DNA from: Pomphorhynchus laevis
Taxonomy: Eukaryota; Acanthocephala; Palaeacanthocephala; Echinorhynchida; Pomphorhynchidae
DNA length: 64,000 nucleotides
Assembly (NCBI GenBank): GCA_012934845.2
Contig: WNNJ02003437.1
Location: 1 to 64,000, forward strand
Reading direction: 5' to 3'
Shown here: in pieces, positions 11,171 to 21,129 of the stretch
Layout of the letters: the number at the start of each line of letters is the position of its first letter
Position numbering within the stretch: position 1 is the stretch's first letter
The notes under the pieces: generated by a model
What the model was told of the DNA's origin: nothing
Seen by the model: only the letters and a program-made list of their open reading frames with translations
The model's database searches: none
Position numbers and translations under genes: made by a program

Positions 11171-11602
11171 GCTATAATTGGGCTACTATTATTAGTAGCC
11201 CAATTGCTATATACTATTATATATACTATACTCTTGTTAGTATAGTATATATAATAACAATTACGTTAACGATATACTATTGTTAATTTCTGGGTTCATC
11301 TACTTTTGTTGTGAATTTAGGCAGTCCATCACTACTTAATTCGGGATTCAATTAGGAATTCTTACCTTAAACTAAATGCATTTGATCACTAGAGTAAAAA
11401 TATTTGAATCCATGAATTCATTGATTTTTATTGTTTATATATCAAAATTTCACTGTTGTGTCTTTCACTTAAATAATGATCATGCAAGAACTAAAAGATA
11501 TTGATTTTATACGAATATGACGCAGGTAAATGTCAATTTTGTAATATTTATGAAATCTGTTATTTTTTACATTTGAATTAATTTATAACTTTATATTTAC
11601 AG

Positions 11603-11798
11603 GATGTGCCGTCTCACTCATATTATTCAAACCGTGCTGCATTTGATTCAATTGACAATTAGCTATATTTTAATGCTGATTGCAATGACATATAACGTTT
11701 ACTTGTTCGGTGCCGTTGTCCTTGGTGCGGCCACAGGACATTTCATATTTGCATGGAAACGAACGACTCTTCTGGATTGCACAGAACACTGTCACTAA
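11603..11798 (+). CDS. Ctr1: Ctr1 / SLC31 high-affinity copper transporter, last coding exon
   Basis: This exon encodes the C-terminal third of a copper uptake transporter of the plasma membrane, which imports Cu(I) as a trimer. The reading HIIQTVLHLIQ...ISYILMLIAMTYN covers the second membrane helix with its copper-selective MxxxM motif (MLIAM). Next comes VVLGAATGHFIFAW, the third helix with the GxxxG packing motif (GAATG), and the protein ends CTEHCH, the HCH copper-binding tail also found on animal CTR1. The exon follows a splice acceptor (TTTATATTTACAG, AG at 11601-11602); the first base completes a split codon. The stop TAA is at 11796-11798. No upstream exon (extracellular Met-rich domain, first helix) is recognisable in the window, so the rest probably lies left of position 1 or is too short to see. 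The frame is intact. Confidence 0.9.
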
Positions 11799-12015
11799 AT
11801 ATATTTCGTTGTTAACGTCGTTTATCTACCAGATCTGTTATGCTTAATGTTTTATAATGTATGTCCAACATGGCAATATCTTTTTACTGTTCTGATTGCC
11901 CTAAGATGACATTTTACTAGGAATCTGTAATTTTTAATATAATTATGCAATTTCTTTCTCGTTGCTTAATCGCGAAATACGCTTAAATAAAACAAAAGTA
12001 TTCGACAAGTGAATA
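11799..12015 (+). other. Probable 3' UTR of Ctr1 with polyadenylation signal
   Basis: After the Ctr1 stop the sequence is AT-rich non-coding DNA. A canonical AATAAA lies at 11986-11991 (in CTTAAATAAAAC), about 190 bp downstream of the stop, a plausible polyadenylation signal. The actual cleavage site cannot be read from sequence. Confidence 0.5.
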
Positions 12016-12595
12016 CAATCCAAAATAATGAAACAATACTTATTTTATACTGGAATCCAAAATCATTAACGCTTATTATGAAAATCAAATCAGTTATTCA
12101 ATGAAATAAATAAAAATAATAGACTTAAATTTTTAAATACCCATATTCACATAAAATACTTAGTTGTAAATATAAACGTTTAAAGAATACATTTATAGGT
12201 TAATTATTCTGAGTATTAAAGAATTCGTATTCATTAATAACTGTCGAATATATATATATGTATTAAGGATCAAACATTACTGCGTATTCGACCTATTTGT
12301 AAATAATCATAGAGTGAATAAAGAAAGATGATTCACCTTTTTCTCAAATAGAATGAAAATGACTAAAGTAGTGGAAAAGGGACGACATAGGGACTCATTG
12401 GGTTAATAACGAAAACGGGAAACAGAGTGTCAATATAGTAGGACTGGAAAAAGGTTGAATAGATAAGTGGAATAAGTGATAGTATAAAAATCTCAAAACA
12501 GCAGTGGAATTGTAAAGGTAGCAATTATAAGTAAAATTTTAGAAATATTTAGGTAAATATCTTACAGTAAATATATTTTTAAATAAATATTTAAG
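12016..12595. other. AT-rich intergenic DNA
   Basis: I see no gene, repeat or RNA in this stretch. A short TATATATATATG run lies near 12250. Confidence 0.4.
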
Positions 12596-12599
12596 TAAA

Positions 12600-12960
12600 T
12601 ATATTAATAAACTGTTACCACTATTAGGACGAAAAATTTGTAATTATAATAAAGAATTAAAATCAATATGTAACGATAATATTAGAAACATTATAGAAAC
12701 TGAATGCAATTGTAAAAGTCTTAACAATGAATTAATGGAAATGTTATCAAAAGGGTATAAATATAGATTAAATAATAACAATAAAAATGAAATTTACAAT
12801 TTGTTATATAATGACTTAAATACTTACTTTGGTAAGCTGATTAATAGTAAAAGCTTAAATACATCACAGATAAACATTTGGAAAACTTATATATTAGATC
12901 AAATTAGAGAGAAAATGAAAATAACAAAATTACTCTTTATTATAGAGCTCTGAAAATCTC
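12600..12960 (+). mobile_element. Penelope-like (or related) retroelement fragment, plus strand
   Basis: The plus-strand reading 'RKICNYNKELKSICNDNIRNI', 'ETECNCKSLNNE' is nearly the same as the minus-strand reading at about 29060-28970 in the larger fragment, so both belong to one family. The reading continues as a 72-residue frame (12735-12953) rich in Asn and Lys ('KGYKYRLNNNNKNEIYNLLY'). No catalytic motif is present. The stretch to 13260 holds nothing recognisable. Confidence 0.55.
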
Positions 12961-13748
12961 CTTAAAACTTGTTAAATATGTCTTATCCCTTACCTTTGCT
13001 GAGGGAGAAAGATTTACTTGATACTTCTTATTACCGTTTTATTAATTTCGTTGTTTCTTCCATTTTCAGCAAATTCTTTGATGTTCCGAAAGTGCTGAAC
13101 ATTTCAAATTTTTTTGAAAATCTTATTATTTGTAAGGATATTATGGCATTTTAAATATTAATTTTTTTCATTTTAAATTTGTTTTCTTTAATATTATTTC
13201 CTTTGTTTCAAATTATAAGTATTTTGTATAAATGGCAACAACAACGATTTTATTAATTACATCAATGACCTATAAGTAGCATGCAAGAAAAAAAACAGAC
13301 AGTCATATCATAGTCAGAAAAAACGGCAGCACAATTTCGGTCTTCAACAATTCATGTCTTCTACTTTCTCTTCTATGGCCTCAAATCCACGGGGATCTGA
13401 GCCCACCAACCGATCCAACACGCCGCCTTTCGACTGAACCACCCGGGGTCTTTCACCCCCCCCGAAGAATCCAATCGAGACGGACTATGCTGGGTAAACG
13501 AGAGACGAGGAGCTTAAGAAACCTTAGCCTTAGCCAAGTGCCCCAGAGGCGCACCTGGGCTTTCCCTTTCAATGACAGATGTTGAGCCCGTTTCAGGGCC
13601 CACCTAGCTTTCTTCAGGATACATTTGAATCTATCCAGATCGGCTTTCGCCGACCAGTTCACCGTAACGGTGAACCCCAGGTATTTTACTCGACTTGTAA
13701 AGGTGGGGAGTGGTTCAGAGGCGAATATGGAGGAGAGCGCAGAGAGTG

Positions 13749-14681
13749 CTAGTCTCTTAAGTTTTTATTTGTTGCAGGCGAGCCATGAAAGACTACCACC
13801 TGCGATTTTGCAGAGTTTAAAATAAGATTGGATTGGGGTAGCTGGTCTTTTAATCTTGAAAAGAAACGGCTGATGTCAGAGACTACGTCTTTACACCTGC
13901 GTCCAGTGAACAGGGCTGTGGTGTCATCAGCGTACACCACTAGACGTTGTTCGCGTTTAAATATTTTGAATAATTTAATAGAGGCAGCAAGGTATAAGAT
14001 AGGAGAAAGTGGGGAACCTTGAGGCACACCCGTAATAGGGTAGAACTGACGCGCATCTGGGTCGTCTTCATAGTAAAAACGCTTGGTATACAGCAGGATC
14101 TCCACTCTGTTCACAATTCTCGCAGGCAACCCGAGGGACCTGAGAGAAGAGATCACAAAAGGAATGGAGATGCGGTCAAATGCAGCAGAAAAGTCAAGGA
14201 AAACAGCCACAACTAAACGATGGCTATTATCCCGACAAAACTGCTCCACCTCACCAACTGCTGAATGGACCGAGCGACCTTTGACGAACCCATGAAAACC
14301 TGGAGGGATCAAATTACGCCTACTTAAATGGTCGCGGATTTTACGCGCAAGCGCTTTTTCGTAAATTGACACGAGGGCATTTTGAATCGAAATGGGTCGC
14401 AGATCTTTAGGGCATAAGCAGGATTTTTTCTTAGGAATAAAAACACGCTTACTAATATTGATGCCTGCTACATCGGATGGGGATGCTAAAAGCATTGTGA
14501 CGGCCACCTCTCTTCTCTGATCAGCTGTCAAAAGCTGACAGACCCGAGAAGAAAGTGGAGCGATGGATTTGGAGGTGCCCGGGAGTGGACCCCAGGAGTT
14601 AAGGATATCCGTTAACAGATAGATCCCTACTCCTGAAGTTACACCAAGGCGGGATTGGTTGAGGTGATTGAGTGGCTCCAT
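13749..14681 (-). pseudogene. LINE ORF2, reverse-transcriptase part
   Basis: Motifs run in order: 'RVFIPKKKSCLCPKDLRPISI', 'FHGFVKGRSVHSAV', 'VAVFLDFSAAFDRI' (motif A), 'GVPQGSPLSPILY' (motif B), 'LVVYADDTTALF' (motif C) and 'LNSAKSQVVVFHG' (motif D). All catalytic Asp residues survive. The C-terminal piece continues in another frame at 13662-13453 ('SRSAFADQF' antisense; 'WSAKADLDRFKC' in sense). No RNase H motif is seen after the RT. Confidence 0.85.
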
Positions 14682-15789
14682 AATTGTGTAGGGCTAGTGA
14701 CTCCTCTAAAACTTTATCAAGGCCTACATTCCCTATCCAACCCAATGCTTTATCCTTCAAGCAAACACACTTTATCTTCTTGAAAATCTTCCAAAAGGAA
14801 GACTGAGAAGGACTAAGGCGAGCAATACTCGTCCTATCCTTACTCAGCTGGAACCTATATCTAGTGCTCCAGTATTCATTCGAGAGAGCCTGTCTGGCGG
14901 AAACAGAGAGATTAGGGAGGTTCAGCAATTTCGCTAGGACCTTGAGTTTCGTCGGAGTGGGATTGTATATACGACCTTTATAAGTAGTCGATAAAATCGC
15001 GTTAGCTTGCGAAAAGAGGTAGGTATTAAATTCGGTCATACTCTCATTTCCTATTCTGGGAAAGAGTTGGATAGCCGCTTGAAAGAAAGCCACTCTGATC
15101 GGATCAAAGTGAAACCTCCTTCGAAGCAACGTATCTTCCTCAATTCTCCAACGAATTAGGTCATGAGAGGTGGACAATTGCTGGCGCGATTGCTCTGTGC
15201 AGAGGGGCTTTAACAACCACCTCGAGTGAAGCAGTAAAATATCGAGGACTGAATTTGTTGATATGCAATGAAAGGTAGGGGAAGGTGGTTTGTGAATAAG
15301 ATAACCGTTCCTAGCTCTGCGAAGTGCTGCATTGATCCAACGACCAGTTCTGTCGTTGAAATCTCCAAGTATCATGTCGTAGCCGCTGTCGATAATACTA
15401 TCCAGGGTGACACGGTTTTTGTGTATCTCCCCAGGACGGATGTAGACATTGGCAAGACTGAGGCGTTTACCGTTCTTACAGAGTGAAACTACTAAACAAG
15501 ACATGGCTGGACATGAATAGTTTAATAGGAGGGAGGACCTTAAAGAGCACTTAATTAAGGTCAAGAGTCCTTGAGATGAAGAGGAGTGAGGAGGGGTTAT
15601 GTATGGAGTATAGTGGGAACAAATGTGCTTTGGGATAAATCGAGTAATGTCCTGGGGTAGACGGATAGACCGCGTCTCCTGGAGGACTATAACATCTGCA
15701 TCTCTACCGGATAGAAGTCTAAGGGCAGAAGCACCTCCCGAATTCCACTGAAGGATATTCAGTGAAAAAGGCTCACGATTACTCTGCAT
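14599..15789 (-). pseudogene. LINE ORF2, AP-endonuclease part
   Basis: It starts MQSNREPFSLNILQWNSGGA. 'ILQWNSGG', 'VIVLQETR', 'LANVYIRPG', 'MILGDFNDR', 'VLDILL' and 'STSHDLIRWRI' are the standard APE motifs, including the catalytic Glu (QET), Asp and Asn (GDFN) and the final SxxHD. This domain nicks target DNA for target-primed reverse transcription. All catalytic residues are present. The frame ends at 14599 and overlaps the RT frame (14681-13749) by about 80 bp in a different phase, which indicates a frameshift. Confidence 0.85.
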
Positions 15790-15832
15790 TGTGGTGGATT
15801 AGTTTGATGTGGGATTGCCTACCTAGAAGGAG

Positions 15833-17020
15833 CTAGGAACGGGAAGGTTCCCCTTTCCCGTCACTAGAACCATCCGGGGCAGGTACTTGCCCATGGGCAG
15901 CATCTTCATTTCCCCTTATTTTTTTATTCTTCAGGAGATTGCCAATATTGATAGGAGGGATAGGTTGAGCCGAAGCCCCCCTCTTTTTGGATGATGGATT
16001 TGCCGTTGATGATGGAATAGTAGGGTTAGTACAGAATGTGGCAACAACAGAGGATACTAAAACTTCCATCTTCTTATACATTGTTTCTATACGTATATCA
16101 ATTGCTCGCATGAGATCATCATCCCTCGTACGAGTGGCAGCATTTGCAAAGGTACCAGATTTCGGTTGGGCAGCAGACTTGTTAAATCCACCTTGATATA
16201 ATTTAAAATGTCTGCATTTTCTGTTCCATGCAAGATGGCTCCCCCCATAGTTAGAGCATAATGGAGGGGATACACATTTTTCTACTGTCAACAAAGCCGG
16301 ACACTGGGGGGAGCCACACACCCCACATGTCGATGACTCACTGCAGCTTGAGGCCCAGTGCCCCCATTTGTGGCACCGACTGCAGTGCGGATATGTGAAC
16401 TCTTCTTTATCAATGATTGTAAATCTGAGATTAAATCCCATGAAGGGATTACAAGCTGAATTAGCCAGCGATTCAGCCCGCTCTAGGGAAGCGGAACAAA
16501 ATCCAACTGGTATTTGATGTCCGCTCTTGCCTATTATTGAACGGAAGTTAGATATTTTAAATGTTTCTTTTAGTAATTCGATATCATTCTCTTCCAATTG
16601 ACAAGGGAGGTTAGATACTTTTAGAGTGGCAAGTATGGGTTTAGAGTATATGGACCCATACTCCGACAGGGACGATTCGAAGTATTTAACATACCCCTTT
16701 AAGAGGTCTGAGGTGGTAAACGAAATCTTTAGTTCTGTTTCATAAAGTTTTACCGAGTTGAAAATGATTCTATTTGATAGTCGCTCTGTAAATGGCCGTA
16801 GAAAGAAATTAAACAATAAATGCCTTTCCATAGGCTTTTTGATCTTTATAATTATCAGATTTTTTAGTTTTGGGATTGGGGGAAGTACTTCCCCATCCCT
16901 AGTAGCAATTGAAAACTCACTAACCTTTGGAACAGGCGATTTCAGAGCAGCATTTACCTGTATTTGGTCATGTTCCTTTGTTTTTACTAGAAAATTGACT
17001 GGAAAACTGTTTTTTTGCAA
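15833..17020 (-). CDS. LINE ORF1, Gag-like zinc-knuckle protein
   Basis: This intact 395-residue frame would be the RNA-binding chaperone of the LINE ribonucleoprotein. The N-terminal half is Lys-rich with an RRM-like stretch ('SEFSIATRDGEV...LIIIKIKKPMERHLLFNFF'). Residues near 210-270 hold three Cys/His knuckles: CSRCHKWGHWASSC, CGVCGSPQC...C, and CSNYGGSHLAWNRKC. In the last, the second Cys is replaced by Tyr, so that knuckle is probably disabled. The C-terminus is basic and Ser/Pro-rich. The stop is followed 43 bp later by the ORF2 start, consistent with bicistronic LINE RNA. Confidence 0.85.
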   Translation of the reverse strand: MQKNSFPVNFLVKTKEHDQIQVNAALKSPVPKVSEFSIATRDGEVLPPIPKLKNLIIIKIKKPMERHLLFNFFLRPFTERLSNRIIFNSVKLYETELKISFTTSDLLKGYVKYFESSLSEYGSIYSKPILATLKVSNLPCQLEENDIELLKETFKISNFRSIIGKSGHQIPVGFCSASLERAESLANSACNPFMGFNLRFTIIDKEEFTYPHCSRCHKWGHWASSCSESSTCGVCGSPQCPALLTVEKCVSPPLCSNYGGSHLAWNRKCRHFKLYQGGFNKSAAQPKSGTFANAATRTRDDDLMRAIDIRIETMYKKMEVLVSSVVATFCTNPTIPSSTANPSSKKRGASAQPIPPINIGNLLKNKKIRGNEDAAHGQVPAPDGSSDGKGEPSRS

Positions 17021-17209
17021 TCCTTTGTTCCTCCGACACGCTTGTTCGTACTCATTTTTTGTCGGTTAAAGAACAATGATAAATGGCAAACTTGATTCTT
17101 TAGTGTTTCAATTCAGTTTTCGTACATCGTTGTCAATTCAGTTTTCGTACATCGTTGTTAATTCAAAAACGTTTTGAGTATCAATCGGACAATCAAAGCG
17201 TATTCTATT

Positions 17210-18300
17210 TGAAACTAACTTCTCTGTTATCCAAGGTTCACATTTTCGGAATTAATGACTGTATTGGTAGCTGAGAGGTGAGTTTTTGCTGTTGATATAG
17301 TTTTTTGATCTTTGTTTTTTGTATTCGCTTTATGTTTTTTATTCATATATAAATATAATTATATATAATATATATAATATACTTATATTTATAGATAATA
17401 TAAGTACAGTTGGAAGGAATTAATCGTCATAAGCCAGTTGGGAAGAGAAAATAGTCTTCCTAGATTTAAAAGGTACGGTGGGAAATAGTAGCAGAGAAGC
17501 TATCGCAATTTCTGAGCGATTCTGTGATTAAGTTATGGAGGTTAGCAGCTACAACGATCGACTTAAGAAACTAATCATTGGTAACAGCTTAGTAACAATA
17601 GCTACAAATGTCTCTACTACGGTGCGATGGAAACTAACAACGAAGTAGCTATCGCAATTTCTGAGCGACTCCGTGATTCAGTTATATAAATTAGCCGCTA
17701 CGATAATCGACTAATGAAAATAACAATTGTGACGGCGAGCCGCATTGCTCACATTTTCTCTGCATATGCATCACAGACTGGACGTAGTGAAACAGAAAAA
17801 GACGCTTTTTCGTTTCAAAAGCGTTATTATTATTGCTGGAGACCTCAACGGACATGTCGGTCGGGCTGCTGATGGATCTCGCTGCCATGGTGACATAGAT
17901 TATGGACGACGAAATAAGGATGGAGAACGAATAATTTAGTTTGCTGACTCGCATGATCATCTCGCACTGAGAGGTGAGTTTTGCTGTTGATATACTTTAT
18001 TTTTTTGATCTTTGTTTTTTGTATTCGCTTTGTTTTTTGTTTTTATTTATTCATATATATACATCTAATATAAATACAGTTTGAAGCTGTATTTAACTTC
18101 TTCGCTATTCAAAGTTCAAGTTTTCGGAATCAAGAGCTATATTGGTAGCTGAGAGGTGAGTTTTTGCTTTTGATATAGTTTAGTTTAGTTTATTTATTTT
18201 TTATTTTTATTTTTATTTTTGTTTGTTGTATTTGCATTTTGTTTTTTGTTTTTATTTATTCATATATATACATCTAACATCAGTACATAAGTACAGTTTG
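17210..18300 (+). repeat. Stacked copies of a LINE 5' leader
   Basis: A leader of about 200 bp (GTAGCTGAGAGGTGAGTTTTTGCT, T-rich run, CATATATA, TAAGTACAGTT.GAAGGAATTAAT) occurs at about 17210-17440 and again at 18085-18330, with a partial copy at 17968-18075. The last copy leads into the ORF1 at 18330. Between them lies unrelated DNA with a second small direct repeat (GCTATCGCAATTTCTGAGCGA at 17499 and 17649) and an RTE-like endonuclease fragment. This suggests successive insertions or promoter-monomer duplication. Confidence 0.6.
17745..17975 (+). mobile_element. RTE-like LINE endonuclease fragment
   Basis: The reading 'VIIIAGDLNGHVGRAADGSRCHGD', then GRRNKDGERII and (after a stop) FADSHDHLAL, matches the AP endonuclease of RTE-type LINEs (GDLNGHVG, RN.DGERI..FA..H.L). 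Only about 75 residues are present. It is sandwiched between copies of another LINE's leader. Confidence 0.65.
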
Positions 18301-18329
18301 AAGGAATTAATTGCCTTAAGCCAGTTGGG

Positions 18330-19300
18330 AAGAGAAAATCTTCTTCCCAGCTGGAGGAAAATTTAAAAAATATAGAAGAGTCTTCAGTGCAAAAGAGGCT
18401 TTGCCTCTAAAGCAAGATTTTTTCGCACTTAAAATAACACGCAAAGAAAACAATAATCTCAACAAAAGAATAAGAGAGATAGAAAGGGAAATAAGAAAAA
18501 CTGTTCGAGGAGAAATCTTCGGACAGATTTCCAAAAGAGATATTTTCTACCGAATCTCTTTCAAAAGCTTAGCTTTGAAGGATAAATTTAAAACGGCTTT
18601 AGTTGGAGAGGAGGGTACAGAAATTATCGACATTTCTCTTCAAGTGACGGCCATTCTTAGGGATGTGCCGTCATTTGCGGAAAAAGAAGATGTGGGAGAA
18701 TTCTTACATCAATATGATGTAGGAATTCTAAAAGCATGCAAATCTTTTAATCAATCATATAGTTCCTTTCTATTTAAAGGAACTGTATGTAGTTTAAAAA
18801 AATAGAAGAAAGGAGGCAAAATCTGCGGAAATCGAATATCTGTAAAGATATTCGACGAAGTCTATGCTGTTTTTCAGTATCCGCAGTGTTCCAGATGTCA
18901 ACGCTGGGGTCATTTTTCGAACATATGTAGAGAGGTGTCACCGCGTTGCGTCCACTGCGGAGAAGAACATGAAACACAATGATGCATAAACAAAAACAAA
19001 AGACCTTCATGTGCAAACTGTGAGCAACCTCATAAGGCGTACTCACACGTTTGTCCAGAGTTCAAGTCTTACTTAGCCTAGGTAAACAGTGAGAACAAAT
19101 GGCTTATGAGGAGGCTCAATCATATCTTAAAGCAGCCAAAAGTCACTCTCTGGATCAACATGCTGGACAAGCAGCAATGCTGATCGAGAGAGTACTTGCT
19201 CTTAAAAAAGAAATGGATACCTTAAGGCAGGAAATTGCTAAACTAAAAAAGGATGCTGTAGTTCATATGATTTGAAAAAATTCAAATCGTAGTTGAACGC
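18330..19300 (+). pseudogene. LINE ORF1, Gag-like zinc-knuckle protein (broken)
   Basis: The open part 18401-18805 is Lys/Arg-rich with 'EIFGQISKRDIFYRISF', equivalent to the N-terminal half of ORF1 in related LINEs. After a stop at 18803 the reading continues 'YPQCSRCQRWGHFSNIC', 'CVHCGEEHETQ', 'CANCEQPHKAYSHVC', three Cys/His knuckles. In-frame stops interrupt it, including one inside the second knuckle. The order and spacing equal those of the intact ORF1 at 15833-17020. Confidence 0.75.
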
Positions 19301-19572
19301 AGCAACATTACACAAGTACAAATCGTTGAAACAAGAGAAAGAGAAGTCATCGATTTCGGTGACTACTTTCAATCGTTTTAACGATTTATCACAAACGAAA
19401 ATAGAAGGCTCTCAGAATGAGGACAATACTGTGGAATATTGTTCCGTGGTATCGACTGATTCTGAGGGTCCTTCGATTAAGGTAACATGACCTGATCTTA
19501 ATAGGCTGACGTTACCTGAATCACTTCAGGAAGCGTCGAGTAGGAGGGGCAGTTCCTGGCAAAAAGCTTCTA

Positions 19573-20240
19573 ATGCAAGAAAAAAAGCGAAGAATTGAAT
19601 TTTCTTTGCTTGAAGGCATCTGCCTGATGAGTTGGAATATAGGTTCTGTTAAGAACCTGATACAGTATTTCAGTCTCATTCAGGCCGATGTGCTTATTTT
19701 GCAAGAAGCGAGATCACCCGATCAATTGAAGATATTTGGCAGAGAGATCAACGACTACGAAACTTTTGTGTCTGTGGAGGATCTCAGAATGGAACTCTTT
19801 CTAGTGTCGTTGGTAAATAAGCGTTTTTCTGCGTCTTTACTATTGCATAACACTAGCGAAGGAGGTTCATTCCAACTTCTCCGTTTTTTAATTTCCAGAC
19901 GCCCAGTTTATGTAGCAAATTGTTACATCAAGCCGGGTGCCTGGAGTTCGAAAAGGAAGAGGTGAGATATTCAGTCTATGCTGTTGAAGATATTCAATTT
20001 GGGTGCTCAGTTTTTAATAGCAGATTTTAACGACTACGGAGGGTTTCGGGTGGGCAATATGATCGCACCAGCATGGGAGGTCATATGTCCCCCGGAAGGG
20101 TTATTCATCAGTCGTCGGAATAAATATTGCTCCACATTGGAGTTTGCAATACAAAATAAAAATACTAAATTCAAAATAAAATGGCAGCAGAATTCGCTGC
20201 CAGATTCTTTTAACGATGTACATAAACTTGTATTATAAAT
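19573..20240 (+). pseudogene. LINE ORF2, AP-endonuclease part
   Basis: Pieces read 'ICLMSWNIGSVKNL', 'ADVLILQEARSP' and 'VYVANCYIKPGAW', then after a frame change 'FLIADFNDYGGF' and 'STLEFAI'. These are APE motifs, with QEA in place of the usual QET and ADFND for GDFND. The C-terminal end is cut by the insertion at 20240. Confidence 0.75.
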
Positions 20241-20950
20241 TGATTGTTCACTCATATTGGATTATTTATTAGTGGAGAGAGTGCAAATAAGTATTTATTT
20301 AATCGAATTTTCAATAGCCTACTGCTATCATCATCAGGAGTAAATAAATGACATTCAAGAGTTGAAGCAGAGGTCGACGCTAAGAAATTGCTGCCCTACA
20401 AGAATTTTTCATTTACTCCTGATGATGATAGCAGTAGGCTATTGAAAATTCGATTAAATAAATACTTATTTTCACTCTCTCCACTAATAAATAAACTTGT
20501 ATATTGGTCGTGGAAAGAGGAACTAGTTTTCAAGATTAGATTTCAACCTACACGAGCCGGTATACAAGCATTCAATAAGGCAATTAAGGAAGTAATGATA
20601 AATTTAAATAATAAAATTAATTTTACCAATATCTTAAAATATTTTTAATGAGAATGTAAATTTTAGTATATTTAATAATAATTCCATAATAAGTAATTAT
20701 TTCAATTTTTGATTGTATAAATGTTTTGGATGATTTTTTTGATGAATTTTATAAACAAAATAAAAAATCAAATAATTTATTAATTTTAAATAATGCCATT
20801 TTAAAAGTGCAAATAACTTTTTATCGAATAAACGACCTCCGAACATCAAGTACACACCCAAGGCTCTTCATTTGAAACGTATTCTCTGGGGTTTACGAAC
20901 GGATGCGAAACCTTCATCTAGAGAATCGCTCAAATGGCTCTGCTCAAGAA
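20240..20950 (+). mobile_element. Inverted-repeat insertion with Penelope-like 3' tail motif
   Basis: Two 83-bp arms, 20262-20344 and 20412-20494, are reverse complements with about one mismatch. Each carries CCTGATGATGATAGCAG, a tail motif also found after the Penelope-like ORF (25230) and at 40.4 and 44.9 kb. Between the arms lies a 62-bp copy (20349-20410) of host-LINE sequence that recurs at 20951-21013, so a target segment was duplicated. From 20495 to about 20870 the DNA is AT-rich with a short Lys/Asn-rich frame (20388-20648) that matches nothing. Confidence 0.55.
20349..20410 (+). repeat. 62-bp direct repeat of LINE target, left copy
   Basis: ATGACATTCAAGAGTTGAAG... through CTACAAGAATTTTTC is repeated at 20951-21013 with a few mismatches. 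It fits a long target-site duplication around the insertion. Confidence 0.65.
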
Positions 20951-21129
20951 TGATATTCAAGAGTTGGAGCAGAGGGTCGACGCTAAGAAGTTGCTGTCCT
21001 ACAAGAATTTTTCAAAGGAATAATAGCAAACTATTAGGCGAACCACCTTCCGTTCTTGGAGGGCAGCGTCTCCTAAGTGGATATCATCTAAGGATTTTGA
21101 GTTTGTACTTCATGAACTAAAAATGAAGA

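Larger units (their letters stand above)
13260..17090 (-). mobile_element. Two-ORF LINE of the Jockey/I/R1 group, nearly full length
   Basis: On the minus strand, from right to left: a short leader (17090-17021), ORF1 (17020-15833, nucleic-acid-binding Gag-like), a 43-bp gap, ORF2 (15789-13453, AP endonuclease then reverse transcriptase), and a 3' UTR to about 13260. APE upstream of RT with zinc-knuckle ORF1 is the layout of Jockey/I/R1-type LINEs. No RNase H domain is evident. Total length is about 3.8 kb. ORF1 is intact; ORF2 is broken by at least two frame changes. A second copy of this family (5' part only) lies at 60870-62400. Confidence 0.85.

Noticed and set aside
11450-11526. Possible upstream Ctr1 exon ending at GACGCAG|GTAAAT
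   Set aside because: No frame upstream of this donor-like site reads as Ctr1 sequence, and stops occur close by.
16758-17069. 103-residue plus-strand frame
   Set aside because: Antisense to the N-terminus of the intact LINE ORF1.
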